NCBI RefSeq assembly: GCF_024749285.1
Contig: NZ_CP087196.1
Location: 1,612,001-1,676,000, forward strand
Source: Pseudomonas sp. B21-015
GTDB taxonomy: Bacteria > Pseudomonadota > Gammaproteobacteria > Pseudomonadales > Pseudomonadaceae
DNA: 64,000 bases
Reading direction: 5' to 3'
The position numbers were made by a program, and so were the translations under genes. Of this stretch, positions 27,822 to 37,126 are shown piece by piece. The notes under the pieces were generated by a model. The model searched no databases. It saw only the letters and a program-made list of their open reading frames with translations, and was not told where the DNA came from. How positions within the stretch are numbered: the first letter of the stretch is position 1; each line of letters begins with the position of its first letter.

Positions 27822-28307
27822 TCAGAAAACCAGCCCCATCCGCCGTTCGTAACCGATCCGGCCCTTGTACGCTTCGCCGCTGTCGACAAAGCCATATTTG
27901 GCATACAGCGCGATGGCCGACTCATTGTCCGCATCCACCGACAACTCCAGCCCTTTGATTTCCGGCCAGGCCTGGCGCGCAACCTCGGGCAGGGCTTGCA
28001 GGCAGGCTTTGCCATAACCTTTGCCCTGGGCGCGGCGATCGACTTGCAGGGCGTGCAGGGTGGCGCTGTGTTCGTCGGCCCAGGCCGGCAGCACCGGCGG
28101 GCGCTTGAGCAGCAGGAAGGCCACCGGAACATCCTCCACCAGCAGCGCAAAGCCTTTGACGCCAGGGCCAGGCTTGGACAGCAAGGTGTGCAATGCACCG
28201 TGGATGTCGCCGGAGAATCTGATTTGTTCAGCGTGGATTTCGATGGCCTCGACCTGTTGGCGCTGCAAGGCGTTCAGGCTTTCGTAAGGCACGAGTCGGG
28301 CTGTCAC
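27822..28307 (-). CDS. GNAT family N-acetyltransferase
   Basis: 161-residue acetyltransferase. Seen: HALQVDRRAQGKGYGKACLQALP, the acetyl-CoA loop, and SAIALYAKYGFVDSGEAYKGRIGYERRM, the C-terminal GNAT strand. A GTG at 28307 has AAGGA nearby; the ATG at 28364 has none, so the GTG is preferred, though the longer form is possible. Upstream of and probably co-transcribed with the flavin-type gene. Confidence 0.82.
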   Translation of the reverse strand: MTARLVPYESLNALQRQQVEAIEIHAEQIRFSGDIHGALHTLLSKPGPGVKGFALLVEDVPVAFLLLKRPPVLPAWADEHSATLHALQVDRRAQGKGYGKACLQALPEVARQAWPEIKGLELSVDADNESAIALYAKYGFVDSGEAYKGRIGYERRMGLVF

Positions 28308-28446
28308 TGGAGTGTCCTTTTTCCAACGGAAATGAGCCTCGGATTCTAGCGAGTTTGCCGCCATGGATTATTTTTATTTCGGTTGTCGATTTGGCTTTTC
28401 GCCAGTCGACTAAAGGTGTCTTCAACAAAAAACACGGAGAACCCTC

Positions 28447-28872
28447 ATGAATGCTCAGACACAAATCCATAACCTGATCGAGAACTATCGCCAGGCGGTC
28501 ATCGCCAAGGACGTGGAAAAGGTCATGGCCCTGTACGCCGACGACATCGTCTCCTTCGATGCCGTCAAAGCCCTGCAATTCAAGGGCAAGGCGGCCTACC
28601 GTGCGCATTGGCAGGAATGCATGGAGATGTGCCCCGGCCCGCACATTTTCGAGTTCCACGAGATCGACATCGTGCCGTCGCAGGAGATCGCTTTCGCTCA
28701 CTGGCTGGCGCATTGCGGCGGCACCAATGAAAAGGGTGAAACCCAAGCCTGCTGGATGCGCGTCACCGCGTGCTACCGGCAGGAAGCGGGGCTTTGGCAG
28801 ATCGTCCACGAACACTGGTCGGCACCGTTCGACATGACGAATGGCGCGGCGCTGTTCAACCTGCAACCCTGA
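28447..28872 (+). CDS. SnoaL/NTF2-like fold protein
   Basis: 141-residue cone-shaped NTF2-fold protein of the YybH/SnoaL type. Seen: QIHNLIENYRQAVIAKDVEKVMALYADDIVSFDA, the typical opening, and GLWQIVHEHWSAPFD at the end. GGAGAACC precedes the start. It lies 98 bases ahead of the YciI/DGPF gene and may share its regulation by the adjacent ECF sigma factor; such small proteins are common partners in these clusters. Confidence 0.82.
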   Translation: MNAQTQIHNLIENYRQAVIAKDVEKVMALYADDIVSFDAVKALQFKGKAAYRAHWQECMEMCPGPHIFEFHEIDIVPSQEIAFAHWLAHCGGTNEKGETQACWMRVTACYRQEAGLWQIVHEHWSAPFDMTNGAALFNLQP

Positions 28873-28970
28873 TGGCCGGGCTGTTTATCGGAAAGCAGCG
28901 CCAAGGCGCCAATCGACAGCCATAGTTGATCAGTTCGGTCACGGCAGAGCCGCCTGAAATGGAGATCCCC

Positions 28971-29315
28971 ATGAAGTATTTATGCCTGGTCTACAGCAAC
29001 GAGCACGAATTGCACTCACTGCCCGAAAGCCCCAACGACACCGAGTGCATGGCCTACGCCGAATCGATCCAGGGCAGCGGCCGGATGATCGCCGCCGAAG
29101 CGCTGGAGTCGGTGCAGACCGCGACCACCGTGCGCATGCGCAACGGCAAAATGTCGATCACCGACGGCCCGTTCGCTGAAACCAAGGAGCAGTTGGCCGG
29201 CTTCTACCTGATCGATGCCAAGGACCTCAACGAAGCCCTCCAGATCGCCGGCAACATCCCGGCGGCCCGGGTCGGTTGTGTCGAGGTGCGGCCCGTTCGC
29301 CAGTTGAATCCCTGA
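28971..29315 (+). CDS. YciI/DGPF-domain protein
   Basis: 114-residue dimeric alpha/beta protein. Seen: MKYLCLVYSNEHEL, and ITDGPFAETKEQLAGFYLIDAKDLNEAL, which contains the DGPF core. A GGAGATCCCC ribosome site fits this ATG. Genes of this type commonly lie beside ECF42-group sigma factors, as here (next gene, 76 bases on). It is the probable main target of that sigma factor. Confidence 0.9.
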   Translation: MKYLCLVYSNEHELHSLPESPNDTECMAYAESIQGSGRMIAAEALESVQTATTVRMRNGKMSITDGPFAETKEQLAGFYLIDAKDLNEALQIAGNIPAARVGCVEVRPVRQLNP

Positions 29316-29341
29316 ATAACCCTCACCACGGGAGTTCTTTT

Positions 29342-29392
29342 ATGAGTGTGCAATCCGTCCAGCGAAAAATGGCCCCAGGCATGCCGGACTGA
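29342..29392 (+). CDS. Possible 16-residue leader peptide
   Basis: A short frame, MSVQSVQRKMAPGMPD, follows a clear GGGAG ribosome site, and its TGA overlaps the next ATG (TGATG). The larger sigma-factor gene has no good ribosome site of its own, so coupled translation through this leader is plausible. It may also be a frameshifted former N-terminus. Confidence 0.45.
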   Translation: MSVQSVQRKMAPGMPD

Positions 29393-30627
29393 TGCCGGGC
29401 GAATCGGTACGGGCGCAAGTCGAGCAGGTCTACCGCGACGAGTCGCGGCGGATTCTGGCGACGCTGATCCGTCTGCTCGGCGACTTCGACCTCGCCGAAG
29501 AGGCGCTGCACGAGGCGTTCTTCGTTGCGGTCGAACGCTGGCAGCGCGACGGTGTGCCGGACAATCCGCGCACCTGGCTGGTGTCCACCGGGCGCTTCAA
29601 GGCCATCGATGTATTGCGCCGGCGCGCGCGTTTTAATGCATCCCGGCCGATGTTGATCGCTCAACTGGAGGCGCTGGAGCAGGCCGACTGGAGTGATGAA
29701 GACGTGGAAGACGATCGCCTGCGCCTGATCTTCACCTGTTGTCACCCGGCACTGGCGGCAGACGCTCAAGTGCCGTTGACCTTGCGCGAAGTCTGCGACC
29801 TGACCACCGAAGAAATCGCCCGGGCCTTTCTCTCGGCACCGGCCACCATCGCCCAGCGCATCGTGCGGGCCAAGGCCAAGATCCGTGACGCGAAAATTCC
29901 TTATCAAGTGCCCGCCCTGACGGAACTGCCCGAGCGTCTCGACAGCGTACTGCGGGTGATTTACCTGGTGTTCAACGAAGGATACTCGGCGTCCATCGGT
30001 AGCGAACTGACCCGCGAGGACTTGACGCGTGAAGCGATTCGCCTCGGTCGGTTGTTGATGGACCTGTTGCCCGAACCGGAGGTGATGGGGCTTTTGGCGC
30101 TGATGCTGTTGCATGAGTCGCGGCGTTCGGCCAGGACCTCATCGAGCGGTGAACTGATTGTGCTGGATGAACAGGATCGCTCGCTGTGGGACGCCGAGCT
30201 GATTGCCGAAGGCTGCGCCCTGATTGAGCGGGCGCTGACGACGCGGCGCTTCGGGCCCTATTGCCTGCAAGCGGCGATTGCGGCGGTGCATGCCGAAGCG
30301 CCCACGGCGGCGGAGACGGACTGGCCGCAGATTGTCGGTCTGTATGACGTGCTGCTGCGGGCGGTGCCGTCGCCGGTGATCGAATTGAACCGTGCGGCGG
30401 CGCTGGCCAAACGCGATGGACCACTGGCCGGGCTGACGTTGATCGAAGGGATTCTGGATCGTGGTGAGTTGCTGGATTACCACCTGGCGCACTCGGCGCG
30501 GGCAGAGTTTTACCGGCAGTTGGGGAGGGTGGAAGAGGCGCGTGCGGCGTATGAGCGGGCGCTGGAATTGACACAGCAGGTGCCGGAGCGGCGGTTTATC
30601 GAGGGACGGCTCCGGGCGTTGGGATGA
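29392..30627 (+). CDS. ECF sigma factor, ECF42 type
   Basis: 411-residue sigma factor, about twice the length of a simple ECF. Sigma2 is seen in ESRRILATLIRLLGDFDLAEEALHEAF, sigma4 near LTLREVCDLTTEEIARAFL, and a long C-terminal extension from about residue 190 (LIFNEGYSAS-like VFNEGYSASIG, LLHESRR, FGPYCLQAAIAAVHAEA) with TPR-like helices. That extension and the adjacent DGPF gene identify the ECF42 group, which controls DGPF genes without an anti-sigma factor in known examples. The start follows a 16-codon leader. Confidence 0.88.
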   Translation: MPGESVRAQVEQVYRDESRRILATLIRLLGDFDLAEEALHEAFFVAVERWQRDGVPDNPRTWLVSTGRFKAIDVLRRRARFNASRPMLIAQLEALEQADWSDEDVEDDRLRLIFTCCHPALAADAQVPLTLREVCDLTTEEIARAFLSAPATIAQRIVRAKAKIRDAKIPYQVPALTELPERLDSVLRVIYLVFNEGYSASIGSELTREDLTREAIRLGRLLMDLLPEPEVMGLLALMLLHESRRSARTSSSGELIVLDEQDRSLWDAELIAEGCALIERALTTRRFGPYCLQAAIAAVHAEAPTAAETDWPQIVGLYDVLLRAVPSPVIELNRAAALAKRDGPLAGLTLIEGILDRGELLDYHLAHSARAEFYRQLGRVEEARAAYERALELTQQVPERRFIEGRLRALG

Positions 30628-30657
30628 TCATGGGTGTGCGGCGTGGCGGCTGGCCTC

Positions 30658-30753
30658 TTCGCGGGCAAGCCCGCTCCCACATTTGATCGTCGGTGTATAG
30701 AAAATAGGTGCCCGACATGGAACCCATGTGGAGGCGGGCTTGCTCGCGAATGG
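30658..30753. repeat. Paired REP element
   Basis: TTCGCGGGCAAGCCCGCTCC (plus CAC) and GTGGAGGCGGGCTTGCTCGC form an inverted pair about 43 bases apart, between the convergent sigma factor and LysR genes. Confidence 0.8.
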
Positions 30754-30761
30754 CGACACCG

Positions 30762-31616
30762 CTATTCCAGCATCTTGCTCAGTAACCAACTCCCCGCCGG
30801 CCCTGGTGGATGCAGTCGCGACCACAGCGCATCGACGTACACCGGTTTCGGCCATCCACGCACCTTCAGCTCTACCAACGAACCGGCCCCGAACCGCCCC
30901 ACCAGCCACCGTGGCAACGGTGCCCAGCCAAACCCGCCCTGAGCCATTTCCAGCAGCATCAAGTAACTCGGCGCCGACCAGACACGCCCCTTCGCTCGGC
31001 TTTCATACGGATTGACGATCGTTGCCAGACGCAGTTCTCGGTGCTGCTGCAGCACGTCCTGATCGACTGCGCTCAGCTTCGCCAACGGGTGCGCAGGTGA
31101 CACGAACAGGGCGATTTCCGTGCGCTCGTCCACCGTCGAACTGACCAGATCCGGCGGGTAGCTGTCCTGCATCTCGGCGAAGGCGACGTGCGCTCGTCCG
31201 CGTTGCACCAGGGCCACCAGGTCATCGCATTCGGCGATCAGGCATTCAAGTTCCAGGTCTGGGTAACGCTGCTCGAAAGCACTGAGCGCCGCTTCGAAAC
31301 GGTCGGACTGATAGGTGTCGGAAATCGCCACGGTCAGCTTCGGTTCGACCCCTTGGGACAGTTGGCTGGCGGTCATTTCCAGACGGCTGGTGGCGGCCAG
31401 AATCTCCTCGGCCCGTTGCAACATGACATGCCCGGCGGGGGTCAGGCTTGGCTTGCGGCTGCTGCGGTCGAAGAGGGCAAGGTTCAGGTCGATTTCAAGG
31501 CTCGCCACTGCGGCGCTGATGGTCGACTGACTGCGGCCGAGCTTGCGCGCCGCGGCGGAAAACGAGCCTTGAGTCGCGGCTTGGACAAACGCCAGCAGCA
31601 CTTCGTGGGAGGCCAT
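30762..31616 (-). CDS. LysR family transcriptional regulator
   Basis: 284-residue LysR-type regulator. Winged helix-turn-helix seen in GSFSAAARKLGRSQSTISAAVASLE, then the effector domain (PKLTVAISDTYQSDRFEAAL). It is divergent from a PACE efflux gene 89 bases away, the same arrangement as the known AceR-AceI pair, so control of that transporter is likely. Confidence 0.88.
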   Translation of the reverse strand: MASHEVLLAFVQAATQGSFSAAARKLGRSQSTISAAVASLEIDLNLALFDRSSRKPSLTPAGHVMLQRAEEILAATSRLEMTASQLSQGVEPKLTVAISDTYQSDRFEAALSAFEQRYPDLELECLIAECDDLVALVQRGRAHVAFAEMQDSYPPDLVSSTVDERTEIALFVSPAHPLAKLSAVDQDVLQQHRELRLATIVNPYESRAKGRVWSAPSYLMLLEMAQGGFGWAPLPRWLVGRFGAGSLVELKVRGWPKPVYVDALWSRLHPPGPAGSWLLSKMLE

Positions 31617-31705
31617 GAACTATCGCCTTGATCGATGGTTATTGGTTATGAAGTATCGGTTCGATGGCGGACCATGGCAACCACAGTCACTCAGGGAGTC
31701 TGGCC

Positions 31706-32143
31706 ATGAACGCCAAAAAATCCATCACTGAACGCATTTTCCAGGCCATCGGTTTCGAACTGCTGGCTGTTTTGATCTGTACCCCGTTGCTGGCCTGGGT
31801 CATGGACAAACCCATGGTGGAAATGGGCGTGGCGACCGTGGCCATCGCAGCGCTTGCCCTGGCCTGGAACGTGGTCTTCAACGGTCTGTTCGACCGCTTG
31901 CTCAAGCGCTTTGCCATTGTGCGCAACGCTTGGGTGCGCGTGATGCATGCGCTGTTGTTCGAAGGCGGGCTGGTCGCGTTCGGCGTGCCGTTGATTGCCT
32001 GGTGGCTGAAGATCAGCCTGTGGCAAGCGTTCCTGCTGGACATCGGCGTACTGTTGTTCTTCCTGCCGTACACCTACGTGTACCACTGGGGCTATGACGT
32101 GGTGCGTGGGCGGCTGTTGGTGCGCAGGGCTTGCGAAGGGTAA
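31706..32143 (+). CDS. PACE family efflux transporter (AceI-like)
   Basis: 145-residue inner-membrane protein with four predicted helices arranged as two tandem transmembrane pairs. Seen: TERIFQAIGFELLAVLICTPLLAWVMDKP and, in the second repeat, RVMHALLFEGGLVAFGVPLIAWWLK, each carrying the conserved acidic residue (FE). PACE proteins export cationic biocides such as chlorhexidine and, natively, polyamines. GGGAG precedes the start. Confidence 0.88.
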   Translation: MNAKKSITERIFQAIGFELLAVLICTPLLAWVMDKPMVEMGVATVAIAALALAWNVVFNGLFDRLLKRFAIVRNAWVRVMHALLFEGGLVAFGVPLIAWWLKISLWQAFLLDIGVLLFFLPYTYVYHWGYDVVRGRLLVRRACEG

Positions 32144-32146
32144 AAG

Positions 32147-32241
32147 CAAAGATCGCAGCCTTCGGCAGTTCCAGGATCGGATACAACCATTATTTTGGAT
32201 GTACCCGATCCTGCAGGAGCTGCCGAAGGCTGCGATCTTTT
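32147..32241. repeat. Inverted repeat (AAAGATCGCAGCCTTCGGCAG type)
   Basis: AAAGATCGCAGCCTTCGGCA and TGCCGAAGGCTGCGATCTTT face each other, with an inner pair GGATCGG / CCGATCC. It is the same family as 12508-12583, just after the efflux gene. Confidence 0.85.
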
Positions 32242-32311
32242 GATCTTTGTTTACTACCGCAGGTGATCCGATCAACGATCTGAACATGTGCGGGCTATTT
32301 CTCAGCTTCTA

Positions 32312-32346
32312 AACCTGCTCCATCCATAGGAAGGAGCAGGTTTTTC
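32312..32346. terminator. Terminator hairpin between convergent genes
   Basis: AACCTGCTCC and GGAGCAGGTT enclose an 11-base loop; the + strand then has TTTT. It is placed just after the methyltransferase stop on the - strand. Confidence 0.75.
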
Positions 32347-32347
32347 A

Positions 32348-33070
32348 TTAGACGTGGAAGTAGCCCACGCACGAATCGAACGGCAGGCGCTTGAGTTCGA
32401 TCTTGTTCAGGTCGAGCACTTCGCGCAAGGCTTTGGTTTCGCCCGGGAAGTTGCGGTAAGCGACTTCGTCGAGCACCACGATCGCGCCTTTTGGCATGTA
32501 CGGCAGGAAGGTTTCCAGAGCGACTTTGGTCGATTCATACAGGTCGGTGTCGAGGATCAGCATCGCCACCACCAGGTCCGGACGGGTCTGGACCCACTCC
32601 GGTACAGTCTTGACGATGTCGCCTTTGACCAGCTCGCAGCGCGGGATACGGTTGACCGGGCGCAGCAGGTCGTTGGCGTCGATCATGTCCTGGATCAGCG
32701 ACTGGTCGGTGTCGGAGAACATGGTTTCGTTGACGTCCGACGGGTCTTCTTTCTTGTCGATACTCTGGAAGCCTTCGAAGGTGTCGAAGCCGATGATCGA
32801 ACGGTTGATCGCGTAGGGCTCCAGAATCATCGACAGGTGCATGTAGAGCATCAGCGAATTGCCCTTGTATACGCCGCACTCAATGATCGCGCCCGGGATT
32901 TCGGCGACTTTCTTGAACAGCTCCATGCGCGACAGGGCAGCGGTCACGCCGATGCGGTTGGCGAAGACAAATGGCGCGTCGGCCACATACTCGGCGTCAA
33001 CCCGTTTCAAGACATTGGCACGGGTTTCGTTGTACTGGGCCTCGGCGGGCGTGATGCGGCGCTTGGTCAT
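32348..33070 (-). CDS. TylF/MycF-like O-methyltransferase family protein
   Basis: 240-residue SAM-dependent methyltransferase of the macrocin O-methyltransferase type. Seen: IPGAIIECGVYKGNSLMLYMHL (SAM loop E-C-G-V-x-x-G), IIGFDTFEGF, and ILDTDLYESTKVALETFLPYMPKGAIVVLDEV with the metal-binding Asp residues of the family. It is the second gene of a pair: its ATG overlaps the stop of the preceding dioxygenase gene (ATGA). Known relatives methylate sugar hydroxyls in antibiotics or polysaccharides. The substrate here is unknown, and no other biosynthesis genes are adjacent. Confidence 0.83.
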   Translation of the reverse strand: MTKRRITPAEAQYNETRANVLKRVDAEYVADAPFVFANRIGVTAALSRMELFKKVAEIPGAIIECGVYKGNSLMLYMHLSMILEPYAINRSIIGFDTFEGFQSIDKKEDPSDVNETMFSDTDQSLIQDMIDANDLLRPVNRIPRCELVKGDIVKTVPEWVQTRPDLVVAMLILDTDLYESTKVALETFLPYMPKGAIVVLDEVAYRNFPGETKALREVLDLNKIELKRLPFDSCVGYFHV

Positions 33071-33933
33071 TGCTGGATTCCTTGGAAATTCGAAAAGTCG
33101 TGAGCGTGGAAATAATCTTTGAACCCTGCACCGACGTCCGGGCAGGCGCTGTCGACGTTGATCGCGCCGCGCTTGTGCTTGAGGTCGTCAAGGTGCATCA
33201 GGCGAAAGTCCACGCTGAAGCGGGTCTGTTGCGTGTAGTTGGGAACGGTACCGTGCAGGTGCGAACCGGAAAAAATCAGCATGTCGCCTGTGTTGCCGGC
33301 CACGCGGATTTCCGATGAAGTATTGATCTCCTCCAGTGGAACCGGGTGTACCCGTACTTCTTCCTTGAGGTTTTCCTTGGCCCGATGACGCTGGTTGCTG
33401 ATCCAGTCGGACAGGCTCCAGTCCTTTGAAGTGTTCTTCACCGGCACATCGAAATAACCGCCATTGATCATCATGGTCTGGTCAGGGCTGATGGTATGCA
33501 CCGGCATCCAGGTGTTGATCTGACAGTCGACGCTGCCGTACCAAGTGTCGCGATGGGGTTTGTAGGCATAGCTGACACCAGCGTGCAGGTAGTCGTAGTT
33601 GGGCACTACGCGGATCCGTGGCACGTCGAAAATATACTCGCGAGGGTCGACACCGATTTCATCGATGAAGCCCAGGATCAAGTCCTTGGCTCGCTGGCTG
33701 TTGGTGAACTGGCCCTTGAGGCGAGTCACCAGAACCACGAATTCTTCCACCGGCATCAACGTGTGCAGTGCCTGGTGGTTGGTCTCGCCGTCGAAGGCGG
33801 CGGTGATGCTTTCCTGGGCGAACGCACACAATTCTTTGGCAGTGCGCAGCTGAGTGTTCAGGAAGATGTCGCCTGCGTAGATGGCTTCTTTGAAGTCAGC
33901 TTTCTTCTGAAGCTGATTGATATACAGATTCAC
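33067..33933 (-). CDS. Putative Fe(II)/2-oxoglutarate dioxygenase
   Basis: 288-residue soluble protein. A double-stranded beta-helix metal site is suggested by H127-R-D129 (YKPHRDTWYGS), H225 or H227 (GSHLHGTVPNYTQQTRFSVDFR), and R238 or R244 for 2-oxoglutarate. The chosen GTG start (33933) is preceded by a perfect AGGAGG eight bases upstream; the frame opens earlier but with no ribosome site. Its stop overlaps the methyltransferase start. Together they look like a two-step tailoring module (hydroxylation and methylation) of unknown target. Family assignment is by motif only. Confidence 0.72.
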   Translation of the reverse strand: MNLYINQLQKKADFKEAIYAGDIFLNTQLRTAKELCAFAQESITAAFDGETNHQALHTLMPVEEFVVLVTRLKGQFTNSQRAKDLILGFIDEIGVDPREYIFDVPRIRVVPNYDYLHAGVSYAYKPHRDTWYGSVDCQINTWMPVHTISPDQTMMINGGYFDVPVKNTSKDWSLSDWISNQRHRAKENLKEEVRVHPVPLEEINTSSEIRVAGNTGDMLIFSGSHLHGTVPNYTQQTRFSVDFRLMHLDDLKHKRGAINVDSACPDVGAGFKDYFHAHDFSNFQGIQQ

Positions 33934-34057
33934 GGTTCCCCTCCTGAATACATCGAGTCTCTTAAGAGTCGGCAACACGGTAGCAAACTGAAGTGCTATT
34001 TGGCGGGAGGTGAATCAATAAACGATTAATCCCATGAATTTGCGACGAAATGCTTAA

Positions 34058-34094
34058 AGGCAGGAGCTGCCGCAGGCTGCGATCTTTCGATCTT
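34058..34094. repeat. Single arm of the GATCGCAG repeat family
   Basis: AGGCAGGAGCTGCCGCAGGC followed by TGCGATCTTTCGATCTT, an unpaired, slightly changed copy of the element at 12508 and 32147. It touches the CorA-type gene stop. Confidence 0.6.
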
Positions 34095-35115
34095 AATAAT
34101 CCCGCCGCTTGCGAAACGCCCAGCGCCCGGCAATCAGGGTAAACGTCGCGACCAGCGCCACCAGAATCCAGAACCCCTCCGGATCACCGGCAAGCGGCAC
34201 GCCGCCGACGTTCATGCCGAAGAAACCGGCGATGATGTTGATCGGCAGCGCCAGCACCGTGACCACGGTCAGGGTGAACAGCGTGCGGTTGCTCTGTTCG
34301 TTGAGGTTGGCGGCGATTTCTTCCTGCAACAGCTTGATCCGCTCTCCGAGGGCCGTGAGGTCGCTGATGATCAGCGCGAACTCCTCGGTGGACTTGCGCA
34401 GCTCCTTGACGTCCTCCTTCTGCAACCATTGCGGCGGGCGATTGAGCAGGCGTAGCAGCGAGCCTGGCTCCAGCGCCAACAACCGTTGCAGGCGCACCAG
34501 CACCCGGCGGTTGGCGCCCAGTTCGGCGCGGTTGGTGGACAGGCGCGAAGACAGCAATTCATCTTCGATCTGATCGACACTGAGGCTGGTCTTGCGCACG
34601 ATCTGGGTCAGCACTTCGCCCTGATCGCGCAGCAGGTGCACCAGCAACTCCAGCGGTGAGCGAAAGCATTCACCGGCCTTCACCGAAGAGCGCAGCTTGT
34701 CCACCGAGTGCAGCGGTTGCAGGCGCGCGCTGATGATCAGCCGACTGCGGGCGCAGACCCACAGCGTCGAAACATCCGAGGAGACCATGCTGCTGAGGTT
34801 GAACACCACGTCGTTGACCACCGCCAGCAACGCCGAATCGACATGCTCGATGCGCGTCGATCGGGAGCCTTCGTGCAAGGCTTCGAAAAACTCGTCGGGT
34901 AATTCCAGATGGCTTTTCATCCAGCGCTCGCACGCGGCATGGGCCAGGTTCAGGTGCAGCCAGAGAAACTCGTCATTGTCCCCTGGTTGTTGCAGGCAGC
35001 GCAGCGCCTTGGCCGAATCGATCTCTCGACCGCGCTCGCCAGGGCGAAAACTGAAACCGTAAAGCAGGCCGAACAGGTCGGAATCGCGATGGCGTTGGTC
35101 GATGCTGTGGTTCAT
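34093..35115 (-). CDS. CorA/ZntB family metal channel
   Basis: 340-residue inner-membrane protein. A long cytoplasmic N-terminal domain is followed by a stalk helix and two C-terminal membrane helices; the GMN signature follows the first (IIAGFFGMNVGGVP), and the tail is basic (FRKRRDY). The YGFSFRPGERGREID start region and an MPEL-free loop favour ZntB (zinc efflux) over CorA magnesium uptake, but this is not certain. MNHSIDQRH at 35115 is the preferred start over the longer frame. Confidence 0.85.
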   Translation of the reverse strand: MNHSIDQRHRDSDLFGLLYGFSFRPGERGREIDSAKALRCLQQPGDNDEFLWLHLNLAHAACERWMKSHLELPDEFFEALHEGSRSTRIEHVDSALLAVVNDVVFNLSSMVSSDVSTLWVCARSRLIISARLQPLHSVDKLRSSVKAGECFRSPLELLVHLLRDQGEVLTQIVRKTSLSVDQIEDELLSSRLSTNRAELGANRRVLVRLQRLLALEPGSLLRLLNRPPQWLQKEDVKELRKSTEEFALIISDLTALGERIKLLQEEIAANLNEQSNRTLFTLTVVTVLALPINIIAGFFGMNVGGVPLAGDPEGFWILVALVATFTLIAGRWAFRKRRDY

Positions 35116-35389
35116 GAGGTCTCGCTGTGAGGGGGCGCCTGTCACAGGTTTCACAGGTTCACTTGAGCCCCATCATACGCAACGTATTTTGAAGGTTTTG
35201 TGACAGTTCAATGGCGCCGGAAATCCGCCTCGTGCCGGTGGTCGGAAACATTAAAGAATGGGGCTGGCGCGCCGATGTTGCTGATGTCGATCTTCTGATT
35301 CTGGTCGTGAGCCAGCGTCGCTGACAGGGATGTCCGGACATCTTGCTCGCCACTTGAGCGTGCCTTATCCCTGCCATGAGATATCCCCG

Positions 35390-37015
35390 ATGCTTTTGCA
35401 AAAATCCCTGAGAGCGCAAATCCTCGCCCTGTTGAGCGGCAGCCTGTTGGCGATGTTGCTGATCGCTTTGGCCTGCTTTCACTTCCTGTCCAATGGCGTT
35501 CAGAACTACGCGAATCTGATCGAAGGTCCGTTGCGCACCTCGCAATTGATCGATGAAGCCAACCTGCAATTCAAGGTGCAGGTGCAGGAGTGGAAAAACG
35601 TCCTGCTGCGCGGCAAGGACCCGGCGAACCTGGACAAATACTGGAAGCAATTCGAGGATGGCCAGCGCAACGTGCAGGGCATCCTGGGGGAATTGGCCGG
35701 GCAGAAAGGCATCGAGCCGCAACTCAAGACCCGTATCGAACGTTTGCGTGAAGAGCATCGTGTTTTAGGTGCGGCCTATCAGAAGGGCCGTGATGCCTAC
35801 GTGGCGGCCGGTGCCGACCCAGCGGCCGGCGACAACGCGGTCAAGGGCGTGGACCGTGCCGCCAGCGAACAGATGAATGAACTGGTTGGCGAACTGCGCA
35901 AGCAGGGCACCGAGCAATCAAAGCTGATCAGTGCCAGCGCTGATCGCACCGTGTTGTTGGGGCTCGCGGTGATGTTGGTGTCGGGTCTGCTGATTGGCCT
36001 GTTGAGCCTGTGGCTGGTCAACCGCAACCTGGTGGAGCCGATTCGTAAACTGATCGACTACGTGGCACAACTCAGCCAGGGGCGGTTCGCCGAGCGCGTG
36101 GCCAGCACCCGTCAGGACGAGTTGGGCAACCTGGCCAAGGCCGCCAACACCTTGCGCGACTTCCTCGCTGAAACCTTCACTCGGTTGCAGCGCAGTGCGA
36201 CGGATCTGAACAGCGCCAGCGGTGAGTTGAGCTCGATTGCCGGCCTTATGGCCAGCGGCACCAACGAGCAGTTCAATCGCACCGATCAGGTGGCCACGGC
36301 GATGAACGAAATGTCCGCCACTGCACAAGAAGTCGCGCGCCACGCAGGCGATGCGGCACGTGCGGCCGACGATGCCGACCAGTCTGCCCAACAGGGCGGA
36401 AAAGTCATGCAGGGCACCATTCGCACCATCACCCAAATGCGTGGCGAAATCGCCAACACCGCCACCGTCATCCGTCGTCTGGAAGAAGACAGCGGGCGCA
36501 TCGGCAAGGTGCTGGAAGTGATTCGCGGCATCGCCGAGCAAACCAACCTGCTGGCGCTCAACGCGGCGATCGAAGCGGCCCGTGCCGGTGAAGCCGGGCG
36601 CGGTTTTGCGGTGGTCGCCGATGAAGTGCGCAGCCTGGCCCAGCGCACGGCAGCGTCGATCATCGAGATCAACCAGATCATTCAAACCGTGCAAACCGGG
36701 GCGGTAGACGCGGCTCAGGCGATCGAAAGCGGCCAGTCGCGCAGTGAAGAAAGCGTCGAACAAGTGACCCAGGCCGGCGCCATGCTCGAGCGGATCACCC
36801 ATGCCGTGGAAGCCATTCGTGACATGAACCGCCAGATCGCCACCGCTGCTGAAGAGCAGACTTCAGTGGCCGAAGACATCTCGCGCAACCTCACTGAAAT
36901 CACCAGCATTGCCAGCACCAACCTGGACAACGTGCAGCGTACCGAAGCGGCCAGCCACAACCTGCACGGGTTGTCGGGGCAGTTGAATGAAGTGACGGCA
37001 CGGTTGAGCGCCTAG
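35390..37015 (+). CDS. Methyl-accepting chemotaxis protein
   Basis: 541-residue chemoreceptor. First membrane helix near residues 8-32 ([23 protein letters not shown]), periplasmic four-helix sensing domain to about 185, second helix [23 protein letters not shown], a HAMP domain ([19 protein letters not shown]), and the signalling tip [34 protein letters not shown]. The start at 35390 gives a normal membrane-anchored N-terminus. Stand-alone receptor; ligand unknown. Confidence 0.93.
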   Translation: MLLQKSLRAQILALLSGSLLAMLLIALACFHFLSNGVQNYANLIEGPLRTSQLIDEANLQFKVQVQEWKNVLLRGKDPANLDKYWKQFEDGQRNVQGILGELAGQKGIEPQLKTRIERLREEHRVLGAAYQKGRDAYVAAGADPAAGDNAVKGVDRAASEQMNELVGELRKQGTEQSKLISASADRTVLLGLAVMLVSGLLIGLLSLWLVNRNLVEPIRKLIDYVAQLSQGRFAERVASTRQDELGNLAKAANTLRDFLAETFTRLQRSATDLNSASGELSSIAGLMASGTNEQFNRTDQVATAMNEMSATAQEVARHAGDAARAADDADQSAQQGGKVMQGTIRTITQMRGEIANTATVIRRLEEDSGRIGKVLEVIRGIAEQTNLLALNAAIEAARAGEAGRGFAVVADEVRSLAQRTAASIIEINQIIQTVQTGAVDAAQAIESGQSRSEESVEQVTQAGAMLERITHAVEAIRDMNRQIATAAEEQTSVAEDISRNLTEITSIASTNLDNVQRTEAASHNLHGLSGQLNEVTARLSA

Positions 37016-37126
37016 TGCAATGGGCTGTGTACCGATTCGGTTACTGAATCGGTACACAGTCGCTCTCAAGTTCGTGCTGCGCCCGTCGATGACGGTGTTA
37101 CCCAAACTCCACATTGGATAACTCCC

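Noticed and set aside
35224..35400. Stop-free stretch of about 60 codons on the - strand before the chemoreceptor
   Set aside because: No start with a ribosome site and no recognised family; it may be a decayed end but cannot be supported.
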